A stretch of DNA of 64,000 bases. Origin: Intrasporangiaceae bacterium URHB0013. Its GTDB lineage: Bacteria > Actinomycetota > Actinomycetes > Actinomycetales > Dermatophilaceae. Location: assembly GCA_000620545.1 (NCBI GenBank), contig JIBA01000019.1, positions 142,254-206,253 on the forward strand, in the 5' to 3' direction. The notes beneath the pieces are model-generated. The model saw only the letters and a list, made by a program, of their open reading frames with translations. It did not search any database and had not been told where the DNA came from. The position numbers and the translations under genes are program-made. Shown here piece after piece: positions 57,303 through 64,000 of the stretch (positions within the stretch are counted from its first letter, which is position 1; each line of letters opens with the position of its first letter).

Positions 57303-58535
57303 GTGTCACCCATCGACTCGTACCGTCACCTCTTCGGCCTCACCGGCCGCACGTACATCGTCGTCGCCTTCCTGGCGCGCATGCCGCTCGCGATGAGCCA
57401 GCTGGGGACCCTCCTGCTCGTGTCCGACGCCACCGGCAGCTACGGCGCGGGAGGCTTCTGCGCCGGGGCACTCGCCGTGGCCAACGCCGTCGGCGCACCG
57501 TTCTGGGGCGCCCGCGCCGACCGGCTCGGCCAGCGCCGTGTCGTCGCCTTCCAGTCGCTCGCCGGGGCCGCCGGTCTCGTCGGCATCCTCCTCGTCGTCA
57601 GTGCCGGACTCCCTTGGGGCGTCGCAGCGGTGGCGAGCGGCGTCGCGGGTCTGCTTCTGCCGCAGATCGGTCCGCTGGCGCGAGTGCGCTGGCGCCCGAT
57701 CACGGCCGCCACGGGGTCGCGTCAGCACCGCCTCGTCGATGCGGCCTTCTCCTACGAGGGTGCGGCGGACGAGGCGTCCTTCGTCCTCGGCCCGGCGCTG
57801 GTCGGTCTCGGCGTCTCCCTCGCGAGCCCGACGGCAGCCCTGGCCCTCGCGGCAGCGGGGCTCGCCGTCTTCGGCACGTGGTTCGCCCTGCACGAGACCG
57901 CAGCGGTGACGCACGCTGCGACGTCCAGGTCGACGGCCGCCGCCGGTCGGCTGCTCACCCCCGCCCTCATGGTGCTCTGCGCGGCACAGCTGCTCGTCGG
58001 CACCGTCTTCGGGTCGGTGCAGACCGGCACGTCGGTGCTCGCGACCGCTGCGGGCTCACCCGGTCTCACGGGCTACTTCCACGCCCTTCTCGGCGTCGGC
58101 AGCGTCATCGCCGGTCTCGCCGTCGCCGCGCTGCCCGCGCGCTTCGCCCTGTCGGCGCGACTGCGGTGGTTCGCGGTCGGCCTGCTCGCCCTCTCCGTCC
58201 CCCTGCTCCTCGTGGGGTCGCTGCTCGCGCTCGTCCCCGTGCTGCTCGTGCTCGGCTGCACCGTCGCGCCCTACATGATCACGACGTTCACCCTGGCCGA
58301 GCGGGTCACACCGCCGTCTCGCACCGGAGCGGCCATGACGGTCCTCGCCGCGGCCACCGGCCTCGGTTATGCCGTGGGCGCAGCTGCAGCGGGAGGCCTC
58401 GCCGACTGGGGAGGACACACACCGGCGTATGCCGTCACCGTCGGTGCGGGTGTCGCGGCGGTGCTCGTGTCGTGGGGTCTGCGACGCGTCCTCGAGCGCT
58501 CGGAGCCGCACCAGCCGGCGGTTGCGCTCGGCTGA
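57303..58535 (+). CDS. MFS transporter
   Basis: A 410-residue membrane protein with 12 helices. It starts VSPIDSYRHLFGLTGRTYIVVAFLARMPLAM and has motif A-like GAPFWGARADRLGQRRVV, and is rich in Ala, Gly, Val and Leu. The AEDEAS-like GAADEASFVLGPALVG segment is typical of a group of uncharacterised actinobacterial MFS proteins. The 260-base spacer before it contains a TACACT -10-like element at about 57207 but no gene I can support. It converges with the APH-fold gene, with only six bases between stops. Confidence 0.82.
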   Translation: MSPIDSYRHLFGLTGRTYIVVAFLARMPLAMSQLGTLLLVSDATGSYGAGGFCAGALAVANAVGAPFWGARADRLGQRRVVAFQSLAGAAGLVGILLVVSAGLPWGVAAVASGVAGLLLPQIGPLARVRWRPITAATGSRQHRLVDAAFSYEGAADEASFVLGPALVGLGVSLASPTAALALAAAGLAVFGTWFALHETAAVTHAATSRSTAAAGRLLTPALMVLCAAQLLVGTVFGSVQTGTSVLATAAGSPGLTGYFHALLGVGSVIAGLAVAALPARFALSARLRWFAVGLLALSVPLLLVGSLLALVPVLLVLGCTVAPYMITTFTLAERVTPPSRTGAAMTVLAAATGLGYAVGAAAAGGLADWGGHTPAYAVTVGAGVAAVLVSWGLRRVLERSEPHQPAVALG

Positions 58536-58541
58536 GGAGCG

Positions 58542-59696
58542 TCAGCGGTGGTGGCCCCGCCGGCTCGTCAGCGGGTCATCCGACCCCCGCGTGAAGGCGG
58601 GGGCGAGCGGCACGTCGGCGGCGGCATACCTCGTCTCGACGGCCCGGGCCAGCTGCAGCGCGACGTCGGCCAGCTCGGGCAGGGCGAGCCCGGCCGCCGC
58701 CGTACGGAGAAAACGCAGGATGCGGTCGGGCATGCGCGGCATCGGCTTGACCGGGTTGTCAGGCGCCCGCTCGCCGTCGACGAGACCCGCGAGGCACCAG
58801 CTGCCGGCGAGCCAGGCCCACGCCTCCGTGGCGAGGTCGAGGTCGAAGTCCGCACCGCGTACGTCCGGCCACTCCACCGCGACCGCGTCGCGCCACCGAT
58901 CGAGCGCCAGTCGGGCCGCGGACGCCTCCAGCGACCAGGCGCACCAGCACCTCGGCCATGGCACCCGCAGGTAGGCCGCGTCCCACGCGATGGGCCGCCA
59001 CAGGGCGAACTCGAAGTCGAGCAGGACGAGCCCCGCGTCGCCGACGAGGTTGTTGTCCGGGCACATGTCGGCGGCGGAGAGGCTGCTCGCATCGACCCGG
59101 AAGCGGGCCGGCACGCTCGCGAGCACGTCGAAGGTGCCGTCCGGAACGGCCACGTCCATTGCAGCAGCAAGTCGCGTCCACTCCGAGACGGCTTCGGCGA
59201 GGTGTCCCGGCAGGTGGTCGAGCTCGACCTGAGCCGACGAACGGAGCTGGACGCCGGCCTCGAAGGCGTCGCGCACGTGGTGCCCGGCGCGGTGCAGCCC
59301 GGCCAACGCTGTCGCCCACTGCGACAGCGTGTCGGTGGCGCGGTCGGCGTCCTCTCCGAGCAGTGCGTCAGCCAGGTGGGGACCGTCGCCGAGGTCAGCC
59401 ATCACCACCAGGCGCGGGTCGTGGCACTCCGCCACCAGCGTGGGGGTCGGCGCGACGCCCGCCAACGCCTCGAGCGCGGCTGCCTCGCGGGCATAAGCCT
59501 CCTGTCCCTCGTCGGTGAGGTAGCGCTTGAGCACGAACGAGCGACCGGTGCTGTCCGTGGCCCGGACGACCAGGGTGCGGCGACTGCCCGGAAAGGGCTT
59601 GCCGGCAGCAACGAGCGGGCTGCCGACGAGGCGGGACGCGACCTCCAAGGTCTCGCTCAGGACGTCCGGGCTCACGTCTGCCGGGGTCGCGCTCAC
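58542..59696 (-). CDS. APH-family phosphotransferase
   Basis: A 384-residue aminoglycoside-phosphotransferase-fold kinase. The N-lobe lysine is in FVLKRYL; the Brenner motif is AADMCPDNNLVGD, with Asn where metal binding is expected but Cys-Pro in place of the usual HGD-x-x-x-x pattern; the metal-binding DFE is in LLDFEFALW. It probably phosphorylates a small metabolite; resistance is only one possibility. The GTG start VSATPADVSPD is chosen. Confidence 0.75.
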   Translation of the reverse strand: MSATPADVSPDVLSETLEVASRLVGSPLVAAGKPFPGSRRTLVVRATDSTGRSFVLKRYLTDEGQEAYAREAAALEALAGVAPTPTLVAECHDPRLVVMADLGDGPHLADALLGEDADRATDTLSQWATALAGLHRAGHHVRDAFEAGVQLRSSAQVELDHLPGHLAEAVSEWTRLAAAMDVAVPDGTFDVLASVPARFRVDASSLSAADMCPDNNLVGDAGLVLLDFEFALWRPIAWDAAYLRVPWPRCWCAWSLEASAARLALDRWRDAVAVEWPDVRGADFDLDLATEAWAWLAGSWCLAGLVDGERAPDNPVKPMPRMPDRILRFLRTAAAGLALPELADVALQLARAVETRYAAADVPLAPAFTRGSDDPLTSRRGHHR

Positions 59697-59856
59697 CGTC
59701 GCCCCTGTGCCAGACCGGCCATCGGAGGGGCTCGCGGAGCGGCTGCTGATCCGGCGCACGGGGCGACGTCGACATACTGCCCATCCGCTGCCATTTCGAA
59801 CTTGCGTCGACAATCTTGTGCAAAACCCGTACACGGGACGACAGCTTTATTACTGT

Positions 59857-59950
59857 CACAGCTGTAACACCCCCCACGGCTGGAACGCATCCCCCCATCC
59901 GCCCAGCCTCGAAGGAGCCCGATCTGCGCGCGCAGGCGGGCTCCTTCGTC
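59857..59950 (+). ncRNA. 6C small RNA
   Basis: Two runs of exactly six cytosines (59870-59875 and 59891-59896) sit in loops: the first is closed by CAGCTG/CGGCTG at 59859-59864 and 59877-59882, the second can be closed by GGCTGG/CCAGCC. A perfect 11-bp terminator stem GAAGGAGCCCG/CGGGCTCCTTC (59911-59947) follows, then GTCATTTC. This is the layout of the actinobacterial 6C RNA, a conserved small RNA of largely unknown role. The AT-rich stretch just upstream (CAGCTTTATTACTGTC) is the likely promoter. The rest of the 59697-60064 spacer shows no gene. Confidence 0.85.
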
Positions 59951-60064
59951 ATTTCTGGGGCGTATGCCGTCCCGACTCTCAGCGCGCCTGTGGGTCGTCT
60001 GACCGACGGTCCGTGCGGCAGTGCGCCCTTCTCGTCAGCTGGCGGACAGTCCCACGGCGGGCGG

Positions 60065-61066
60065 TCAGTCCATCGTGAGGACGACCTTGCCGGCCCTGGT
60101 GCCGCCCTGCTCGACATACTCCATCGCCTGTTTGGTCTGTGCGAACGAGAACGTCTTGTCGATGACCGGCCGCAGCACACCCGAGTCGTACAGTGCGGCG
60201 AGCTGGCGTAGCTGGGAGCCGCTGGCCTGCATGAAGAAGAACTCGTAGCGGACGCCGAGGGCCTGTGCCCGCTTTCGGACCTTCCTGCTGAGCAGGGTCA
60301 TGGCGATGCGGAAGAACGAGGGGGCGCCGAGCTGCTCGGCGAAGCCTGCGTCCGGGGGGCCTGCGACACCGATGACGAGGCCGCCGGGTCGCACAACGGT
60401 CAGGGACTTCTCGAGGTTCTGGCCTCCGAGGGAGTCGACGACGAGGTCGTAGTCGGACAGGTCTCGGGAGAAGTCCTGCTCGGTGTAGTCGACGACGACT
60501 TCGGCGCCGAGGTCCGTGACCAGGGCTGTGGTCGGTGTCGAGCTCGTCGTGGCAACCGTCGCGCCGAGGTGCTTGGCAAGCTGGATGACCGTGGAGCCCA
60601 GGCCGCCGGCGCCTGCGTGGACGAGTACCTTCTGGCCGGGATGCACGTCTGCGCGATCGACGAGGATCTGCCAGGCGGCCAGGGCGACCAGTGGCACGGC
60701 GGCCGCTTCCTGGAAGGTCAGGGAGGACGGCTTGGGCGCGACGTCGTCCTGGTCGATCGCGATGTACTCCGCAAACGTGCCGATCCGGAGGTCCCGCGGA
60801 CGGGCGTAGACCTCGTCACCGACGGTGAAGTCGCGCACGCCGGCGCCGACGGCGGCGACCACGCCGGCCACGTCGTGGCCCAGGACGAAGGGCGGCTTGC
60901 GCTTGATGAGCCGCTTGAACTCGCCGTTTCGGGTCATCGTGTCCAGCGGGTTGATGCTCGCGGCCCTCACTCGGACGAGGACGTCGCGCCGTCCCACGGT
61001 GGGCTCAGGCAGCTCTGCCGCCCGAAGGCCCTCCTTGCCGTATGCGTCGACGACGAATGCCTTCAT
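60065..61066 (-). CDS. NADP-dependent MDR-family oxidoreductase (quinone oxidoreductase-like)
   Basis: A 333-residue medium-chain reductase without zinc ligands. It begins MKAFVVDAYGKEGLRAAELPEP; the segment PPFVLGHDVAGVVAAVGAGV and cofactor motif VLVHAGAGGLGSTVIQLAKHLGATVATTSS show the quinone-oxidoreductase/enoyl-reductase type. It is encoded 27 bases after the alpha/beta hydrolase gene and likely shares TetR control. The substrate is unknown. Confidence 0.88.
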   Translation of the reverse strand: MKAFVVDAYGKEGLRAAELPEPTVGRRDVLVRVRAASINPLDTMTRNGEFKRLIKRKPPFVLGHDVAGVVAAVGAGVRDFTVGDEVYARPRDLRIGTFAEYIAIDQDDVAPKPSSLTFQEAAAVPLVALAAWQILVDRADVHPGQKVLVHAGAGGLGSTVIQLAKHLGATVATTSSTPTTALVTDLGAEVVVDYTEQDFSRDLSDYDLVVDSLGGQNLEKSLTVVRPGGLVIGVAGPPDAGFAEQLGAPSFFRIAMTLLSRKVRKRAQALGVRYEFFFMQASGSQLRQLAALYDSGVLRPVIDKTFSFAQTKQAMEYVEQGGTRAGKVVLTMD

Positions 61067-61093
61067 GGTCGTGGTCCTCTCCCGGCCAGGGTC

Positions 61094-61936
61094 TCAGTCA
61101 TCGAGGAAGCCCACTGCCTCGCGGACGAACTGCGTGTGGTGCTGGAAGATGCCGCCGTGTCCGGCGTCGGGGTAGATCGTGAGCCGGGCGTTCGGCAGTC
61201 GTCGCGCGAGCTCCACGGAGTTGGGGGTGGGGACCATCCGGTCCTGGTCTCCGTTCGCGACGAGAACCGCGTGGTGGATGCGTGCCAGGTCGGTCGGCTG
61301 CTGCTTGCCCCAGCGGTGGATGGCCTTGAGGTGCGCGCGGAACGACGGGACCGAGATCGCCTTGTCCCGGTTGTCGGTGCGCTCGTTGAGCCTCGCCAGG
61401 AACGCTCGCGCCTCCGACCTGCCGTGAGGTGTCCCGGTGAAGAACAGGTAGTACTTCGCGTCGCGGAACGTCAGGGCGCCTCGGATCGCGTCCAGGTAGG
61501 TGAGCGCTGTGACCTTGTCGACGCCTTCGCCTCCCGCGGGGCCGGTGCCGGCGAGGATCATCCTGCGGACGAGCTCCGGCTGGTCCTCCGCGATGACCTG
61601 AGCCAGGAAACCGCCCATCGAGAAGCCGAGCAGGTCGACCTTCTCGAAGCCGAGAGCCCAGATGAAGGCGCCGGCGTCCTTCGCCATCTCGGCGATCGTG
61701 CTCGGTGTCCGACCGCTTGACGCGCCGACGCCGCGGTTGTCGAAGGTGATCACGCGACGGTGGGCAGCGATGCCGTCGACGACCCGGGGGTCCCAGTTGT
61801 CCAGGACAGCCGCCAGGTGGTTGAGGAAGACCACCGGCGTGCCAGTCCGGGGCCCCAGGTCCCGGTAGGAGAACGCGACACCTCCGACACCCACCGTCTG
61901 CGTCGTGACGTCCTGGTGCGAGGCGTAGGCGGCCAT
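61094..61936 (-). CDS. Alpha/beta hydrolase
   Basis: A 280-residue hydrolase with nucleophile elbow GFSMGG, oxyanion region FLNHLAAVLDNWDP, acid near LVANGDQDRMVP and catalytic histidine in DAGHGGIFQHH. It resembles the non-heme-haloperoxidase-like hydrolase group. AGGAG precedes the ATG. The gene begins a cassette hydrolase-oxidoreductase, with the TetR gene and a GTATGATCGTAC palindrome upstream. Confidence 0.88.
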   Translation of the reverse strand: MAAYASHQDVTTQTVGVGGVAFSYRDLGPRTGTPVVFLNHLAAVLDNWDPRVVDGIAAHRRVITFDNRGVGASSGRTPSTIAEMAKDAGAFIWALGFEKVDLLGFSMGGFLAQVIAEDQPELVRRMILAGTGPAGGEGVDKVTALTYLDAIRGALTFRDAKYYLFFTGTPHGRSEARAFLARLNERTDNRDKAISVPSFRAHLKAIHRWGKQQPTDLARIHHAVLVANGDQDRMVPTPNSVELARRLPNARLTIYPDAGHGGIFQHHTQFVREAVGFLDD

Positions 61937-61959
61937 GAAGAGCTCCTGGGTTCGATGAA

Positions 61960-61973
61960 AGTATGATCGTACT
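61960..61973. promoter_or_regulatory. Palindromic operator before the hydrolase gene
   Basis: AGTATGATCGTACT is a 14-bp near-perfect palindrome centred on GATC, in an AT-rich promoter stretch 24 bases upstream of the hydrolase ATG. Its GTA-GATC-TAC layout resembles the second palindrome upstream of the TetR gene. Confidence 0.55.
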
Positions 61974-62071
61974 GTAATGCTGACATGAGGATGATGACAG
62001 CCCTGCCGCGCGTCGGGCACCGCGACGGGGAGGGCGCTCCTGCCGCGCGTGGGGCGCCGCCGCGGGGCGGC

Positions 62072-62647
62072 TCAGGCCTCGAGGATGGCCAGCGCGCTGT
62101 GGACGCCCTCTTCGATGACGGCGTTCGACAGCTTCCGGTCGGACAGAGCCCGAGCCAGCTGCATGGACCCGACGAGCGTCGTGAAGAGCGACAGGGCAGA
62201 TCGACGCGCCGACTCCGGATCCTGCGGAGCCAGGCGGCTGCAGATCTCGTCCAGGATGGCCTTGGTGCCAGCGGTGTACGCCTTCTTCGTCGCTCCCGTG
62301 CACCGCCCGACCTCGTCGAGCAATGCCGCCGAAGGGCAGCCGACGTCTGGATGGTCGCGATGGGCGCGCGACAGGTACTGACGCACGAACAGCTCGAGGC
62401 CAGCGCGGCCAGGTGGCAGCTCGCTGAGCTCCGACACCTGTCGACCCAACTGGTCCCCGATGACCGCCGCGACGAGGTCGTCCTTCGAGTCGAAGTGGGC
62501 ATAGAAGGCCCCGTTCGTGAGCCCGGCGTCGGCCATCAGGGTCGCAACTCCGGACCCGTCGATCCCGTCCTTCTTGAAGCGTCGGCCCGCGGCATCGATG
62601 ATCCGCTGCCGCGTCGCCGCCTTGTGCTCCTTGCCATACCTGGCCAC
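62072..62647 (-). CDS. TetR-family regulator
   Basis: A 191-residue repressor. HTH region RQRIIDAAGRRFKKDGIDGSGVATLMADAGLTNGAFYAHFDSKDDL is the pattern of the YdeS/AcrR-like group, with the downstream GCPSAALLDEVGR segment typical of regulators of oxidoreductase cassettes. It lies just upstream of the hydrolase and MDR genes, same strand, and probably controls them through the two palindromes. Confidence 0.9.
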   Translation of the reverse strand: MARYGKEHKAATRQRIIDAAGRRFKKDGIDGSGVATLMADAGLTNGAFYAHFDSKDDLVAAVIGDQLGRQVSELSELPPGRAGLELFVRQYLSRAHRDHPDVGCPSAALLDEVGRCTGATKKAYTAGTKAILDEICSRLAPQDPESARRSALSLFTTLVGSMQLARALSDRKLSNAVIEEGVHSALAILEA

Positions 62648-62694
62648 ATGGCTCCTTCGGTCATCGACGGTCTCGGCGCCGCCCGCAGACTATT

Positions 62695-62712
62695 GTATGG
62701 CGATCGTCATAC
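62695..62712. promoter_or_regulatory. Palindromic operator before the TetR gene
   Basis: GTATGGCGATCGTCATAC is symmetric at 16 of 18 positions around CGATCG. It lies 48 bases upstream of the TetR start in an AT-rich patch. It shares GTATG and GATCG with the operator before the hydrolase gene, which suggests autoregulation and joint control. Confidence 0.6.
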
Positions 62713-62759
62713 GAAGGACGTGCAGAAGGATTGACGCAGCGTGGGCAGCGCCACGGCAG

Positions 62760-63161
62760 TCACCGGATGGCGGCTCTGATCCCTGCAACGATCGCGCCGA
62801 CGAGGAGTCCGAGGAGCAGCAGCACCAACGCCCCCGGGGCAAGCACGAGGACGAGCAGCAGGACCAGCACCGCGACCACCCTGAACGGGACGCTGGCTCC
62901 CAGCCACGCGCCCTTCATCGCCGCCCACACAGGGTTCTTGTTCAGCAGGACGGCCTTCAGGCCCTCGAGGGCGGCTCTCTCCATCGCTCCCTCTGAGGCC
63001 GCGTACTGCTCGATCTCGCCGATCCACTCATCGACCTTGCGCGACACCTTGGCAGCCGCGGCCTGCAGTGCCGCTTCCGCCAACCGCCGGAGCGCGGGGG
63101 CCAGATCAGAGGAGACGGAGGCGCGCTCGATGTTGTCGCCTGCGACCTCTGATGCCGTCAT
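62760..63161 (-). CDS. Hypothetical protein with C-terminal membrane helices
   Basis: A 133-residue protein I cannot assign. The N-terminal half is an amphipathic helix-rich region (LRRLAEAALQAAAAKVSRKVDEWIGEIEQYA), and two hydrophobic helices follow near the end (VVAVLVLLLVLVLAPGALVLLLLGLLVGAIVAGI). It could be a tail-anchored membrane protein. The ATG giving MTASEVAGDN is used. It is followed by the TetR cassette and preceded by the tRNA fragment and its terminator. Confidence 0.6.
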   Translation of the reverse strand: MTASEVAGDNIERASVSSDLAPALRRLAEAALQAAAAKVSRKVDEWIGEIEQYAASEGAMERAALEGLKAVLLNKNPVWAAMKGAWLGASVPFRVVAVLVLLLVLVLAPGALVLLLLGLLVGAIVAGIRAAIR

Positions 63162-63287
63162 GCCGCCGCCCCTCCGTCCAGAGATTCCCACGGCGGGACT
63201 CGCTGCCGTCGTTCAGGCTATCCCCATCCGAGCGGCTGTGACGGCGAGGCGAGGCTCCGATCTCCGTTCCGAGCCCTGAACAGCAGA

Positions 63288-63314
63288 AACGCCCCCGGCA
63301 GGGCCGGGGGCGTT
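63288..63314 (-). terminator. Terminator downstream of the tRNA-Thr fragment
   Basis: A perfect 12-bp stem AACGCCCCCGGC / GCCGGGGGCGTT around a three-base loop, followed on the minus strand by TTCTGCTG. It is in the right place and orientation to end a tRNA transcript, so it is the original chromosomal 3' flank of the tRNA gene. Confidence 0.85.
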
Positions 63315-63316
63315 GC

Positions 63317-63361
63317 TGGAGCCGCTTATCGGAATCGAACCGATGACCTATTCAGTACGAG
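63317..63361 (-). tRNA. 3' fragment of tRNA-Thr (CGT), likely att site
   Basis: Read on the minus strand, this gives anticodon loop CTCGTAC, stem TGAAT, variable AGGTC, T arm ATCGGTTCGATTCCGAT, acceptor AAGCGGC, discriminator T and CCA. That is the 3' part of a threonine tRNA with anticodon CGT. The 5' half is absent: beyond the anticodon loop the sequence no longer pairs. Such remnants form when an integrase inserts an element at the tRNA 3' end and the element restores a whole gene at its far end. The element lies to the right. Confidence 0.8.
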
Positions 63362-63905
63362 TTCGTCCTCGACGCTGTTTTGGGCCGCGCTCATGCTGAG
63401 GGTGCCTGCCATGTGGGGTTGGCCGGCATGGCTGTTGAGGGCGGTCGGGGGCACGTCGGGGGCACGAGCGGGGCAGATGCCGACCCTGCGGGTCTGCGCA
63501 TCGACGATCACCCGGCCGCTCGAGAAGGTGCCGCGCAGAAGGCGCTTGACCGACCCAGCCTGGCGGGCCGTAGTCCACAGGTGGCTGTCGAGGTGGGCAG
63601 TGGTCCTCCGTGGGACCGAGCCCGAGAGGCGACGGCTGGGGCCTCCCTCGTCCGGGCGCCTGTGTCCCAGCCTGTCGACGAGAGGAAGAGTGCGAGTGGG
63701 GTCAGCAGGTCGGGCTCCGCCGGGAGCTCGTGAAGAAGCGTGGGGGCGGCGGGGTGCGCGAGGACGGCGCGCCAGCGCCGCCCGCAGCGCGGGGTCCCTG
63801 CCGCGGGTCCCCGCGCTTTTCTGCGCCGGAGGCGCAGCTTGAGCCAGTACAGAAACTACTCACCGACTCGAATGCCGAATCCGCGTCCTGCACCATGCAC
63901 GGGCA
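63362..63905. mobile_element. Left edge of an integrated element, no confident gene
   Basis: This GC-rich stretch follows the tRNA fragment and would be element DNA. Open frames on both strands give Arg/Pro/Ala-rich products without a domain I recognise, and none shows integrase catalytic residues. A minus-strand frame (63326-63511) ends inside the tRNA remnant, which is a position typical for integrase genes, but its sequence does not support that. Inference that the element starts here rests on the tRNA fragment. Confidence 0.4.
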
Positions 63906-64000
63906 GCGGCATGATCGGGCGAGCGTAGCCGCCCTCAACGCGGCATGATCGGGCGAGCGTAGCCGCCCTCAACGCGGCATGATCGGGCGAGCGTAGCCGC
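63906..64000. repeat. 34-bp direct repeats at the window edge
   Basis: Three copies of GCGGCATGATCGGGCGAGCG plus TAGCCGCCCTCAAC start at 63906, 63940 and 63974, the third cut by the window end. The two full copies are identical with no spacer between units. More copies may continue to the right. Confidence 0.9.

Noticed and set aside
63317..63361. Complete tRNA gene
   Set aside because: The acceptor 5' strand, D arm and 5' anticodon stem are missing; only the 3' part from the anticodon loop is present.
63326..63511. Integrase C-terminus ending in the tRNA fragment
   Set aside because: The position would fit, but no tyrosine-recombinase residues or motif could be recognised and the frame is short.

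Overview
The window is high-GC DNA from a free-living actinobacterium. Lsr2, the radA-disA pair, a 6C small RNA, a Ku/LigD-type end-joining set, an F420-family PPOX oxidoreductase, a CtpE-type P-ATPase and the tilS-hpt / ftsH-folE-folP-folBK-DUF3180 layout all point that way. I would guess Micrococcales, perhaps Intrasporangiaceae, but only from gene content. Genes are dense, many start with GTG, and operons are joined by 4-base ATGA or GTGA overlaps.

Layout. 1-6.2 kb: end of an ArgA-like acetyltransferase, a three-gene ABC exporter, gluconate kinase and permease, and a PPOX protein. 6.2-13.6 kb is a genome-maintenance block: mutY, disA and radA on the minus strand, lsr2, then a split LigD (polymerase and ligase) divergent from ku. 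13.7-22.3 kb holds a CoA transferase, an SDR, a TIM-barrel isomerase, a TetR-ABC export operon, an ankyrin protein, a Cys-rich protein and a methyltransferase. 22.8-27.9 kb is a minus-strand operon, DUF2520-panC-panD-nadB-nadC, in which PanD and NadB both consume aspartate. 27.9-32.7 kb has a MidA-family methyltransferase, CopC, a VOC protein, a P450, an orphan nuoD and a lipoprotein. 32.8-45.2 kb runs, on the minus strand, dacB, a zinc metalloprotease, tilS, hpt, DUF1028, an LD-carboxypeptidase, ftsH, folE, a small bridging ORF, folP, folBK and DUF3180. 45.3-59.7 kb has ppa, four MFS transporters, two of them with cognate TetR or MarR regulators, malic enzyme, a frameshifted ctpE-like ATPase and an APH-fold kinase. 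59.8-63.2 kb has the 6C RNA, a TetR/hydrolase/oxidoreductase cassette and a small membrane protein. At 63.3 kb a 3' fragment of tRNA-Thr with its terminator marks the edge of an integrated element that runs out of the window.

The most unusual feature is a set of five arrays of short repeats next to stop codons (about 0.48-0.99, 22.37-22.82, 39.26-39.78, 50.75-50.85 and 51.30-51.55 kb). In four of them the unit repeats every 32 bp with almost no slippage. It is oriented according to the upstream gene: read along that gene's transcript it is always CCGTCGA(A/G)-N-GGCCAA..., so convergent genes carry two facing arms and co-directional genes carry one. Each unit can fold into a small hairpin whose stem shows compensatory changes and whose loop carries GGCC. 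I know of no named family matching this. A second pattern is the 7-mer GGCATAC/GTATGCC, scattered through genes and spacers and also present as a tandem run of about eleven copies before a MarR gene.
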